Of a DNA stretch of 64,000 nt, positions 43,218 to 51,949 are shown in pieces; position 1 is the first letter of the stretch, and each line of letters starts with the position of its first letter. A program made the position numbers and the translations under genes. The notes under the pieces were generated by a model, which worked only from the letters and a program-made list of their open reading frames with translations, made no database searches and was not told the DNA's origin. Source of the DNA: Anaerolineae bacterium (GTDB lineage Bacteria; Chloroflexota; Anaerolineae; Aggregatilineales; Phototrophicaceae); NCBI GenBank assembly GCA_022841825.1, contig JALHQT010000001.1:1054001-1118000 (forward strand), given 5' to 3'.

Positions 43218-44875
43218 TCGCGGTCGCGTGGCGCGTGCTGAGGCTCGCGCCCATCGCGTTTCTGGCGGTCTTTTTTGTCTACCCAGTCCTGACCATTTTT
43301 GGGATCAGTCTCGCGCCAGAAGGGCAGCTCGATCTGAGCGGCTTTGCGCGCCTGGTCACCTCCGATTATTACGTGAACACGCTCCTCTTCACGATTTGGC
43401 AGGCGGCGATCTCGACGATACTCACGCTTGGACTGGCGCTGCCTTCGGCGTATGTCTTCAGCCGCTTCCAATTTCGGGGCAAAGCGCTCTTTCTTTCGCT
43501 GGCGACGCTGCCATTCGTCCTGCCGACGATCGTGGTCGCCGCCGCCTTCAGCGCGCTCATCGGACCACGCGGTTATGTCAATGCCTTTTTGGTGACGACT
43601 TTCGGGCTTGATGCGCCCCCGATCCAGCTCGAACGAACGCTGCTGCTGATCCTGATCGTCCATGTCTTCTACAATTACGCCGTCGCGCTGCGCATCATTA
43701 CCACATACTGGATGAACCAGAATCCGCGCATCGAGCAAGCAGCGCGCGTACTCGGCGCACATGGCTGGCGATTGTGGTGGTACGTACACCTGCCGCTGCT
43801 TCGCCCAGCGATTACGGCGGCAGGCGTGCTGGTCTTCATCTTCTGTTTCACCAGTTTCGGCGTCGTCCTGCTGTTAGGCGGTCCGCGTTACGCCACGCTT
43901 GAGGTCGAAATATTCCGCCAAGCACGCGACCTGTTCAACCTCCCGGTCGCGGCAGCGCTCTCGATTGTCCAGATCGGGCTGATGTTCGCCATGATGTGGG
44001 TGTACACACGTTTGCAGCGCCGAATATCCAGCGAAATCGTCGCGGCGGAAGCAAGCGCGCAGCGTCCGAAAACGCAGCGAGACCGCATCACCATCACGGT
44101 GACGCTCGCCTTCATGGCGGTCATGCTGTTCACCCCACTGGTGGCGCTTGCGCTGGTCTCGGTCACGCTCGGATTCGACGGCATTAGCTTCCAGCATTAC
44201 CAGCAGCTTGGCAGCAATCCTCGCGGCTCGGTACTGTTCGTCCCACCCCTAAGCGCGGTTGGCAACTCGGTCGCTTTCGCCGCCAGCAGTACCGCCCTTT
44301 CGATTATTCTCGGCGTAGTCAGCTCCTACCTGCTGCTGCGCAATAACCGCTGGTCACGTCTGCTCGATGCGGCTTTCATGCTCCCACTGGCGACCAGCGC
44401 AGTCACACTCGGTTTCGGCTTTATCGTCGCGCTCGATCAGCCGCCGCTCAACCTGCGCCAGTCCGCCCTGCTAATCCCAGTTGCACATACGCTCGTCGCC
44501 ATGCCCTTCGTCATCCGCAGCATCCTGCCCGCCCTGCGCGCGATTCCTGAAAATCTTCGGGAAGCGGCATCTGTCCTCGGCGCATCACCCTGGCGACGCT
44601 GGCGCTGGGTTGAGCTTCCTCTCATCAGCCGTGCGCTGCTGGTCGGCGCAACGTATGCATTCGTGATCAGTTTGGGAGAGTTCGGCGCGTCGTTGTTTAT
44701 CGCCCGCCCCGATACCCCCACACTGCCTATCGCCATCTTTCGCCTGCTCGGTCAGCCAGGCGGCAGCAGTTACGGGCAGGCGCTGGCACTCAGCACAATC
44801 CTTCTGCTGGTCTCCGCCGTCGCGTTCATCCTGATTGAGCGTCTGCGCACCCCAGGCGCGCGAGGGGAATTCTAG
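43193..44875 (+). CDS. thiP: Thiamine ABC transporter permease (two fused permease domains)
   Basis: 560 residues with about 12 membrane segments in two homologous halves. Each half has the cytoplasmic EAA-type loop: A-A-R-V-L-G-A-H-G-W in the first, A-A-S-V-L-G-A-S-P-W in the second. This double permease is the standard ThiP form. The start overlaps the thiB end by 25 bases; ATG 43193 is preferred over GTG 43181. The stop is directly followed by the ATPase start. Confidence 0.92.
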   Translation: MGRNGHSLIAVAWRVLRLAPIAFLAVFFVYPVLTIFGISLAPEGQLDLSGFARLVTSDYYVNTLLFTIWQAAISTILTLGLALPSAYVFSRFQFRGKALFLSLATLPFVLPTIVVAAAFSALIGPRGYVNAFLVTTFGLDAPPIQLERTLLLILIVHVFYNYAVALRIITTYWMNQNPRIEQAARVLGAHGWRLWWYVHLPLLRPAITAAGVLVFIFCFTSFGVVLLLGGPRYATLEVEIFRQARDLFNLPVAAALSIVQIGLMFAMMWVYTRLQRRISSEIVAAEASAQRPKTQRDRITITVTLAFMAVMLFTPLVALALVSVTLGFDGISFQHYQQLGSNPRGSVLFVPPLSAVGNSVAFAASSTALSIILGVVSSYLLLRNNRWSRLLDAAFMLPLATSAVTLGFGFIVALDQPPLNLRQSALLIPVAHTLVAMPFVIRSILPALRAIPENLREAASVLGASPWRRWRWVELPLISRALLVGATYAFVISLGEFGASLFIARPDTPTLPIAIFRLLGQPGGSSYGQALALSTILLLVSAVAFILIERLRTPGARGEF

Positions 44876-45928
44876 GTGCTGACTATTCATAACCTTCATC
44901 GCAGCTTTGGAACACTCCCCGTGCTGCGGGGTATCGATTTGACATTGAACGAAGCTGAAATCATCTGTCTGCTTGGTCCCAGCGGCTGCGGCAAGACGAC
45001 GCTGCTGCGGATCATCGCGGGGTTAGAGACCGCAGATGTCGGCGATGTCCGAATTGACGGGGTATCAATCAAGGACACGCCAGTGCATGAGCGCGGTTTT
45101 GGGTTGATGTTCCAGGACTTCGCCCTATTCCCGCATCTCGATGTCGCGGACAATGTCGCATTCGGGTTGAAGATGCGGCATGTCGCGGCAAACGAACAAC
45201 AGCGGCGCGTCGCCGAGGCGTTGGAGCGGGTCAATCTATCGGGCTTCGACAAACGCAGCATCGCGACGCTCTCTGGCGGCGAGCGTCAGCGGGTCGCGCT
45301 GGCACGCAGCCTCGCACCGCAACCGCGCCTGCTCATGCTGGATGAACCACTCGGATCGCTTGACGCGGCACTGCGCGACGAACTCATCGTTGATCTGCGC
45401 GCCATCATCAAGAACGCGGGATTGACGACGCTGTATGTCACACATGATCAGCGCGAATCGTTCGCCATCGCCGACCGCATCGCCGTCATGAATGCGGGGA
45501 AGATCGAGCAGATTGACACGCCGACGGTCATATACCAGAAGCCTGCGACCGAGTTCGTCGCACGTTTCCTGGGACTGCAAAATATCGTACCCGTCATAGA
45601 GTACGCGAATGACAAAGCATCCACACCACTGGGCGTATTGCCCGCACCCACGTTGACAGGCAGTCTACTGCTGCACCCTGATGGCTTGAGACTGGTGAAA
45701 CCAGGCGAGAGTGAATTGACGGTCGAAGTCGAAGAGTCGATATTCCAGGGTTCGTCATACCGTGTGCGGGTGCGCCATGCGTCCGGGACTCGGTTGACGC
45801 TCTCCGTCTCGGCGGCGACGGGTGCATGGGCGACAGTTGGCACGTCCGCCGCCCTGCAAATCGACCCAAGCGCCGTCACGACCTTGGGCGACGCCGCCAA
45901 TCTGCCAAACAAAAACGGACAGTCATAA
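44876..45928 (+). CDS. thiQ: Thiamine ABC transporter ATP-binding protein
   Basis: 350 residues. Walker A G-P-S-G-C-G-K-T-T, Q-loop M-F-Q-D-F, signature L-S-G-G-E-R-Q-R-V-A, Walker B L-L-M-L-D-E-P and switch T-H-D-Q-R-E. Residues about 240-345 form a TOBE-like domain, so it is longer than E. coli ThiQ and more like Fut/Pot-type ATPases. GTG start immediately after the permease stop. Its TAA stop sits exactly in the four-base loop of the hairpin at 45914-45939 (see terminator). Confidence 0.92.
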   Translation: MLTIHNLHRSFGTLPVLRGIDLTLNEAEIICLLGPSGCGKTTLLRIIAGLETADVGDVRIDGVSIKDTPVHERGFGLMFQDFALFPHLDVADNVAFGLKMRHVAANEQQRRVAEALERVNLSGFDKRSIATLSGGERQRVALARSLAPQPRLLMLDEPLGSLDAALRDELIVDLRAIIKNAGLTTLYVTHDQRESFAIADRIAVMNAGKIEQIDTPTVIYQKPATEFVARFLGLQNIVPVIEYANDKASTPLGVLPAPTLTGSLLLHPDGLRLVKPGESELTVEVEESIFQGSSYRVRVRHASGTRLTLSVSAATGAWATVGTSAALQIDPSAVTTLGDAANLPNKNGQS

Positions 45929-45939
45929 GACTGTCCGTT
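45905..45939 (-). terminator. Terminator of tRNA-Gln, overlapping the thiQ stop
   Basis: A perfect 11-bp stem (45914-45924 with 45929-45939, AACGGACAGTC / GACTGTCCGTT), four-base loop ATAA, and on the minus strand a TTTTTGTTT tract. The same stem is at the end of thiQ on the plus strand, where the U-run is missing. Confidence 0.85.
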
Positions 45940-45982
45940 ATGGAACCACCTGTCCACAGTGTGGGAGTTGGCTCCAAGAGAG

Positions 45983-46053
45983 CTGGGGGACCTGGATTCG
46001 AACCAAGATCGCCTGGGCCAGAACCAGGAATTCTGCCGTTGAACTATCCCCCA
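45983..46053 (-). tRNA. tRNA-Gln (anticodon CTG)
   Basis: 71 bases. Acceptor stem T-G-G-G-G-G-A pairs with T-C-C-C-C-C-A, D arm GTTC...GAAT, anticodon stem CCTGG/CCAGG with loop TTCTGGC (anticodon CTG), and T arm with GGTTCGAATCC. A U1-A72 pair at the acceptor end is typical of bacterial tRNA-Gln. The CCA end is not encoded. It reads CAG codons. Confidence 0.96.
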
Positions 46054-46067
46054 ATGGCATGGCTCGG

Positions 46068-46096
46068 ATAGTATCATGCGCCATCCAGCGAATCAA
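46068..46096 (-). promoter_or_regulatory. Promoter of tRNA-Gln
   Basis: On the minus strand: -35 TTGATT (46091-46096), 17-bp spacer, -10 TACTAT (46068-46073). Start of transcription about 46060, seven bases before the mature tRNA 5' end. It overlaps the end of the upstream membrane protein gene. Confidence 0.7.
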
Positions 46097-47267
46097 GGCA
46101 CAACCTGCCCAACGTTTACCGCAGACGAGACTAGCGTTCGCTCACGAACCTGCCGCACCCACACCACCACCGCCAGCGCAAGCACGCACAAAACCAGACT
46201 TTCTGCACGCCACGAATTGGCGTTCCGCTGAACCAGGAAAAGAGTCGCCCACCCCGCCAACCACACCAGAATTACGCCGATCCGCGCGCTCCCACGCCAG
46301 CTCGCCAGGAGCGGGATGACCAGCAGCATCAGCCCCCAAAGCAGTGTCTGCGGCAGCAGCAGCATCCCCAGCGGCACACTTCCCGCCAGCAGCAGCCGCA
46401 GCGAACGCACTAGCGCGGATATGCCAAAAGCCATGAACACGAGCAGCACAACGCCCAGCGCCGGATTGATTTCCCAGGCGGTCTGCCAGGCATAAGCCGA
46501 CTGCGCAAAGCCTTGGTAAGCGCTCACTTCCGCCAGCCAACGCGGAATCCACCAGCCAAACATCGCTATCGTGACCCCCAGCAGCGCAAGCCCACAACCC
46601 GCCAAGACGAACAGGAAACCATACCGACGAGTCAACAGGGCGTGAAGCGCAAACGCGACAGCGGGGAAAAGCATCAGTTCCGGCTTGACCATTCCGAGTG
46701 CGAAGACGATGCCCGCGAGCACATCGCGCTGGCGGGCATACAGTGCGAAGCCGAACGCCAACGCCGCAAACAGCAGGACAGTGAACTGCCCCTGAAACAG
46801 CATCAGCAGCGTATACTGCCAGAGAAATGCCGGAGCAACCAGCCAACGCGGCACATCCTCCAAGGAGGTCAGCAGCACGATCAGCGACGCGATCAGCAAG
46901 ATAACTGACATCCCCTGCCAGACCGCCGTCGCCACACGCACGTCATCGATCCACCAGAACGGCGCAAGCTGCAAGATGATTTGCGCTGGATACGCGAACG
47001 CCTGTTGATCTGCCTCCGGAACCAGGGGCGCGCCGTAGAGCAGGATTTGCATGGCGGTCGTTGTCGTTGGGTCGTACAGGGTATACCCCTCGAAGAGCAC
47101 GAGGCGCGCGCCCGCCCAACGCGGAAAGAAATCGAGGTGATCACACCCCGCGCCCAGGCAAAGTACGCCGCCGCGCTCAACGCAGCCCAGACGCCGACAA
47201 CGGCGACCGCGAGCAGTGCAGCGCGCGCGGGCGTCAACCGCAGCGCCTGGGTCTGCGACTCACCCAT
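46093..47267 (-). CDS. GT87/DUF2029-like polytopic membrane glycosyltransferase, frameshifted
   Basis: About nine or ten membrane helices; the region D-F-F-P-R-W-A-G-A-R-x-x-x-x-E-G-Y-T-L-Y-D-P near the N-terminus is typical of GT87 (mannosyltransferase-like, DUF2029) proteins. The hydrophobic N-terminal helix, starting at ATG 47267 (overlapping the gltX stop by eight bases), is in another frame than the rest. The two frames join if one G is added to the GGGG run at 47146-47149. Without this the continuous frame begins at 47100 and lacks the first helix and D-F-F motif. Sequencing error, true mutation and programmed frameshifting are all possible. Confidence 0.7.
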
Positions 47268-48774
47268 TGACGCCAGCAGCATCCAGGAGCGAGATCGCCA
47301 GTTCGATCCGCTGCAGCGTCTCTGCCTTACCTATCACTTCCATCGTCTCGAACGTGGGCGTCGAGATGGTCTGCCCCGTCACCGCCACGCGCAGCAAGCC
47401 GAAGAGCTGGCTGTTGTTCAACCCCAGCTCGGTCGTCAGCGGCTGGATGGCATCGTGCAGCACCTGCGTCGTGAAGTCATCCACGCCAGACAGCACCTCA
47501 TGCGAGCGGCGCAGTGCGGCAGCAGTCCCTGCGGCGTCCATCTTCTTCTGGATGATCGCCTCGACAGGTGCCGGGCTGAACTCCGCCTTAAAGAAGAAGC
47601 CCGCCATCCCGACGACCTCGTTGAGTGTCTTGATGCGCGTCTGCACGAGCGGCGCGACCTGCCTGAGCACCGTCTCATCGACATGCAACCCGGCAGCTTC
47701 CAGCGGCGCGCGCAGCCGCCCCGCCAGATCATCCGGCGCAAGCCGCCGCACATGCTCGCCGTTCAGCCAGTGCAGCTTGTCGACCGGGAAGGCAGCGCTG
47801 GCGGCGATGATGCGCGAGCCGTCGAAGCGCTTGACCGCGTCGGCGATGTCGAAGATTTCGATGTCATCGCCAAAACTCCACCCCGTGTTGGCGAGGAAGT
47901 TGACGACCGCCTCCGGCAGGAAACCGTTTTTCATGTAATCGTGCATCATGACCGGGATGATGTTGCCCTTACTATCGACTGGCGGCTTGCGCTTGCTCAT
48001 CTTGCCCTGCCCATTGGGGTTGAGCATGACGGGCAGATGCATATAGATGGGCTTGTCCCAACCGAACGCCTCCCAGAGCAGCCAGTGAATCGGCAGACTG
48101 GGCAGCCATTCGACCGCACGCATGACGTGGCTGATCTTCATGAAGTAGTCATCCACGACATGCGCAAGGTGATAGGTCGGAAAGCCATCTGCCTTCAGCA
48201 GCACGGTGTCCTGCAAGTCGACGTTGTCAAAGCTGACCTTGCCCTGGACCTCGTCCTCGCAGTGCGTCTTACCTTCCAGCGGCACCTTGAGCCGGATGAC
48301 TGGCTTACGACCCTCTGACTCAAAACGCGCCCGCTCCTCCGCCGAGAGCGTGCGGTGCTGGCGGTTGTAGCCGGGCGGCAGCTTGCGCGCGGTCTGCTCG
48401 TCGCGCATCCGCTTCAGTTCATCCGGCGTCTCGTAGGCGGGGTATGCCTTGTCCTGCGCCACCAGCCAGTTCGCCCACTCCTGATAGAGAGCGAGCCGCT
48501 CGCTCTGCACATAAGGACCGTATTCGCCGCCGACTTCCGGACCTTCGTCCCAGGTCAAGCCCGCCCAGCGCATCGCCTCGATCAGCGTCTGGAGCGCGTT
48601 CGGGTCAAAGCGCGTCTGGTCGGTGTCTTCGATGCGCAGCAGAAACTTCCCGCCGTAATGGCGCGCAAACATCCAGTTGAAGAGCGCGGTGCGCAGACCG
48701 CCGATGTGCAGCGACCCCGTCGGGCTGGGCGCGAAACGCGTGCGGACGGGGCGAGTGGGGGTTGGGAAGGACAA
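47260..48774 (-). CDS. gltX: Glutamyl-tRNA synthetase
   Basis: 504 residues, class I synthetase. The H-I-G-H-type motif is S-L-H-I-G-G-L-R-T near residue 22, R-I-E-D-T-D follows, and the K-M-S-K-R motif is in G-Q-G-K-M-S-K-R-K. It charges tRNA-Glu (and in many bacteria without GlnRS also tRNA-Gln for amidation). Start TTG at 48774. Its last codons overlap the start of the membrane glycosyltransferase gene, suggesting coupling. Confidence 0.96.
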   Translation of the reverse strand: MSFPTPTRPVRTRFAPSPTGSLHIGGLRTALFNWMFARHYGGKFLLRIEDTDQTRFDPNALQTLIEAMRWAGLTWDEGPEVGGEYGPYVQSERLALYQEWANWLVAQDKAYPAYETPDELKRMRDEQTARKLPPGYNRQHRTLSAEERARFESEGRKPVIRLKVPLEGKTHCEDEVQGKVSFDNVDLQDTVLLKADGFPTYHLAHVVDDYFMKISHVMRAVEWLPSLPIHWLLWEAFGWDKPIYMHLPVMLNPNGQGKMSKRKPPVDSKGNIIPVMMHDYMKNGFLPEAVVNFLANTGWSFGDDIEIFDIADAVKRFDGSRIIAASAAFPVDKLHWLNGEHVRRLAPDDLAGRLRAPLEAAGLHVDETVLRQVAPLVQTRIKTLNEVVGMAGFFFKAEFSPAPVEAIIQKKMDAAGTAAALRRSHEVLSGVDDFTTQVLHDAIQPLTTELGLNNSQLFGLLRVAVTGQTISTPTFETMEVIGKAETLQRIELAISLLDAAGVNG

Positions 48775-48855
48775 AGGTGTACTCCGCGCAGTGTGTGCAG
48801 GTTGGGAATCGGCGATGCGGAGATTATAGCAGAGGGGTCAAGCGACCAGAATAGA

Positions 48856-49977
48856 TTACACGCGCGCCTGCCGCATAATCACGCTCTGCGCCAGCCCGAT
48901 GCCCGCCAGCGTCGAAAGCAGCGAGGTGCCGCCGCTGCTGATGAACGGCAGCGTCAGCCCTGTCACGGGCATCAGTCCCAGGTTCATACCAATCGACACA
49001 AACGTCTGGAAGAACATGAACGCCGCCACCCCGTAACAGATCAGGCTTCCCAAGGGATCGACCGCCTTGCGCGCGCCGCGCAGCACCCGCGCGATCACCA
49101 CACCGAGCAGCACCATCGTCACGACTGCGCCAACAAATCCAAACTCCTCGGAAATGACGGCGAAGATGAAGTCCGTGTGGCGCACGCGCAGAAAGCGCCC
49201 GGTGTTTTGCGAACCCTGCGCATAACCCTCACCCAGCAAGCCGCCGCTGCCGATGCTGATTCGCGCCTGACGAATGTTGTACGCGGCGTCTGGGTCGCTC
49301 TCTTCCGAGATAAACGAGACCAACCGCGAGCGCTGGTACTCCTCCATCCGCGACCAGACGACTGGCACGGCGACCGGCAGCGCAACCAGCACGACGACGA
49401 TGGCAACGCCGATCTGCCTGAGCTGCAAGCCGCTCGCCCAGACCATCACGAACCACATGAAGGCGAAAACAATCGTCATCCCCAGGTCGGGCTGTGCCAC
49501 GATCAGCGCCGCCGGGATACCAAGATGCACCAGCGAACGCACCAAAATGCCCCAATCGCCTTCCTGGATGCGCTCGTAATTGCGCGCCAGGTATGCCCCC
49601 AGCGTGACAATGATCAGGACTTTGGCGATCTCTGCGGGCTGGATCGGGATGCCCAGGTTGAGCCAACCACGCGTGATGCCGCCATCGCCCGTCACGCCAA
49701 AGAAGAAGACCGCCACCAGCAGCCCGACCATCAGCACATAGAGATAGCCGGCAACGCCGCCCAGTACACGGTAATCGAGCGCCGCCAGCGCGAACATGAC
49801 GACCACGCTGATGATGCCATAACGAATCTGATTCGGAACTCGACTGATGAGTTCGGGGTCGATTGCGCCAAGCGTGGCGCTGCGGATCATGAGGACACCA
49901 AAGATGGTCAGTACGACGCTGAGTCCAAAAAGGACCCAATCAAACTGACGCCAAATCGCAAGAGGATTTCGTCGCAT
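48856..49977 (-). CDS. rodA: RodA/FtsW/SpoVE family peptidoglycan polymerase
   Basis: 373 residues with ten membrane helices. SEDS-family motifs: G-W-L-N-L-G-I-P-I-Q-P-A-E with the essential loop before helix 4, A-Q-P-D-L-G-M-T and the C-terminal P-F-I-S-S-G-G-T-S-L-L. RodA polymerises glycan strands during rod elongation. Length and the lack of a long N-terminal tail favour RodA over FtsW. It lies next to the minCDE genes on the same strand, 61 bp after minE. Confidence 0.93.
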   Translation of the reverse strand: MRRNPLAIWRQFDWVLFGLSVVLTIFGVLMIRSATLGAIDPELISRVPNQIRYGIISVVVMFALAALDYRVLGGVAGYLYVLMVGLLVAVFFFGVTGDGGITRGWLNLGIPIQPAEIAKVLIIVTLGAYLARNYERIQEGDWGILVRSLVHLGIPAALIVAQPDLGMTIVFAFMWFVMVWASGLQLRQIGVAIVVVLVALPVAVPVVWSRMEEYQRSRLVSFISEESDPDAAYNIRQARISIGSGGLLGEGYAQGSQNTGRFLRVRHTDFIFAVISEEFGFVGAVVTMVLLGVVIARVLRGARKAVDPLGSLICYGVAAFMFFQTFVSIGMNLGLMPVTGLTLPFISSGGTSLLSTLAGIGLAQSVIMRQARV

Positions 49978-50038
49978 ACCCAGCCAGAATTTGCCTGCCA
50001 GAACATGCAGAGTATATCACACCGCAGCACGATGAGAG

Positions 50039-50377
50039 TTACGCGTCGTTTTTCTGGCGCTCCTCGCGGGCGGCATCCCCGCCAATCGTTTCAATGTCGG
50101 AGTCCGGTGTCTCCATACGGGCGTTCAGATACGGCACTTCTGCCACCAGCAGACTCGCGTTTTCGCGCCGCTGAAGTGCGATATCGAGATGCTCGGTATC
50201 AACCTGAATATATTTCTTGATCACATCCAGGATTTCCGCCTTCATCGCTTCCATCTTTTCCGGCGCTATCGCAAGACGATCGTGGAGCAGCACGAACTGC
50301 AAGCGCGATTTCGCCTGCTTGCCCGTCCCATCCGCGTCACCTCCGCGTCCAAACAGCCGATCCCACCAGTTCGCCAT
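50039..50377 (-). CDS. minE: Cell division topological specificity factor MinE
   Basis: 112 residues. N-terminal amphipathic helix (W-W-D-R-L-F-G), then the MinD-contact region A-K-S-R-L-Q-F-V-L-L-H-D-R, and a dimerisation domain with I-L-D-V-I-K-K-Y-I-Q-V-D. The C-terminal 25 residues are an extra charged extension. MinE drives MinD off the membrane and sets the oscillation or gradient. Three bases separate it from minD. Confidence 0.94.
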   Translation of the reverse strand: MANWWDRLFGRGGDADGTGKQAKSRLQFVLLHDRLAIAPEKMEAMKAEILDVIKKYIQVDTEHLDIALQRRENASLLVAEVPYLNARMETPDSDIETIGGDAAREERQKNDA

Positions 50378-50380
50378 CGC

Positions 50381-51184
50381 CTACGCCCCTCCGCCGCCAA
50401 ACAGGCGACCCAACCGCGCAAAGAAGCCCAGCTTTTCCTCCAGCGGCAAGAACGGCACTTTTTCGCCCATCAGGCGGCGGGCAATGTTATGGAAAGCACG
50501 TCCCGCCCGCGACTCTTCGTTGAGTGTGACTGGGACGCCGCTGTTCGACGATGGGACGACAAAATCGTCTTCCGGAACAATCCCGATGATCTTGATACCC
50601 AGAATATCGGTGACATCATCTGGCGAGAGCATCTCGCCCCTGCGAATCATCTCGGCTTTGACGCGGTTCAGGATCAGGCGACCGGGACCTTTGCGCTCCG
50701 CTTCAAGCAGTCCGATGATCCGGTCGGCATCGCGCACGGCGGACACTTCAGGGTTGGTGACGATCAGGACTTCATCCGCCGGAGCCACGGCATTACGAAA
50801 CCCACGTTCGATCCCCGCCGGGCAGTCGATCAGGATGAAGTCGAATTCGGGGCGGATCTGATTGCACAACTGCACCATGTCCTGCGGGCTGACAGCGGTC
50901 TTGTCGCGCGTCTGCGCTGCGGGCACGAGGTAGAGTTCGGGCAGCGACTTGTGCTTGATCATCGCCTGACGAACTTTGGCACGCCCTTCGACAATATCGA
51001 CCAGATCGTAGACGATCCGGTTCTCGAGACCGAGGACAATGTCAAGGTTGCGCAGACCAATATCGGCGTCCAGCAAGACCACGCGCTTGCCCAGCCGAGC
51101 CAGCGCGACGCCAAGATTGGCGGTCGTGGTCGTCTTGCCAACACCCCCCTTCCCAGAGGTCACTGTCACTACCTTCGCCGTCAT
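50381..51184 (-). CDS. minD: Septum site-determining ATPase MinD
   Basis: 267 residues. Deviant Walker A G-K-G-G-V-G-K-T-T is at residues 11-19, then L-D-A-D-I-G-L-R-N-L-D and I-L-I-D-C-P-A-G-I-E-R-G. The C-terminus is a short amphipathic helix (G-F-F-A-R-L-G-R-L-F-G) for ATP-dependent membrane binding. With MinC it blocks Z-ring formation at poles. It follows minC by eight bases. Confidence 0.97.
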   Translation of the reverse strand: MTAKVVTVTSGKGGVGKTTTTANLGVALARLGKRVVLLDADIGLRNLDIVLGLENRIVYDLVDIVEGRAKVRQAMIKHKSLPELYLVPAAQTRDKTAVSPQDMVQLCNQIRPEFDFILIDCPAGIERGFRNAVAPADEVLIVTNPEVSAVRDADRIIGLLEAERKGPGRLILNRVKAEMIRRGEMLSPDDVTDILGIKIIGIVPEDDFVVPSSNSGVPVTLNEESRAGRAFHNIARRLMGEKVPFLPLEEKLGFFARLGRLFGGGGA

Positions 51185-51192
51185 GCTTCCCC

Positions 51193-51864
51193 CTAGTTCC
51201 AGGCTTCCACCACAATTTGCCCATCACGCACCAATGCGACTTCCGGTTTGGGCTTATGCCGCTTGTCTGGCGGCGACGTTGAGAATAGGTTTCCAATACG
51301 AAGCTGAGTCGGCATCATATCCAGCGCGCAGACCATCGCGTTGGCGTCGCCATTGGCACCCGCGTAGACTTTCCCGCGCAGCCGCCCCCAAACGACCACG
51401 TCCCCCCCGGCGACAACTTCTGCGCCGGGGTTGACATCGCCGTAAATGACGACATGACCTTGACTATGGACGGTGCGACCGCTGCGCAGTGTGCGGCGGA
51501 TCATGACGCCAGATGTCCCACCCTCTTCCGAGTCATAGGGAGCAATCCCATCTACCTCATTGGCAGAAGCTGCGGTCAAGGCAATCGTGCGAATGTCCAG
51601 AACCGTCGCTGCATCCAGCGAAGTCTTGCTATCACTCTGAACACACGCCAACGAAAGCCCGCGTCGCTCCAACAGCGCTTTCACGCCCGCCATCTGATCT
51701 TTCGGCACGGGGCGTTCACCCACATCCAGCGTAACTTTCGCACCTGTGTAGAAACCGACCTGTTGGTCGATCCGCGAGGCGAGTTCAGCAGTCACCACAT
51801 TCCATTCCTGGTCGGCGTCGAGCGTGATATGCAAGCCGTCGTTGATGCCCTTGATGGTGACCAC
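51193..51864 (-). CDS. minC: Septum site-determining protein MinC
   Basis: 223 residues. The N-terminal FtsZ-inhibiting domain (about residues 1-100) is diverged; the C-terminal beta-helix (about 118-215) has R-T-L-R-S-G-R-T-V-H-S-Q-G-H-V-V-I-Y-G-D-V-N-P-G-A-E-V and G-D-V-V-V-W-G-x-L-x-G, the conserved MinD-binding part. GTG start with GGGA upstream. First gene of minC-minD-minE. Confidence 0.93.
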   Translation of the reverse strand: MVTIKGINDGLHITLDADQEWNVVTAELASRIDQQVGFYTGAKVTLDVGERPVPKDQMAGVKALLERRGLSLACVQSDSKTSLDAATVLDIRTIALTAASANEVDGIAPYDSEEGGTSGVMIRRTLRSGRTVHSQGHVVIYGDVNPGAEVVAGGDVVVWGRLRGKVYAGANGDANAMVCALDMMPTQLRIGNLFSTSPPDKRHKPKPEVALVRDGQIVVEAWN

Positions 51865-51899
51865 AAATTCGTCCCGCTGCGATGAGAAATTAGTCTGAG

Positions 51900-51908
51900 A
51901 TCATAGCA
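51900..51908 (-). promoter_or_regulatory. Extended -10 promoter of minCDE
   Basis: On the minus strand TGCTATGAT: TATGAT (51900-51905) with the TG dinucleotide at 51907-51908. No clear -35. It lies 36 bases before the minC start. Confidence 0.45.
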
Positions 51909-51949
51909 CAACCTGCGCAAAATTACCGCGCAATGTCGAGCAGGTCGGT

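Noticed and set aside
48355-50220. A 621-codon open frame on the plus strand opposite gltX, rodA and minE
   Set aside because: It runs antisense to three genes with clear family motifs, is very rich in Arg, His and Gln and has no recognisable domain; it is a by-product of codon bias.
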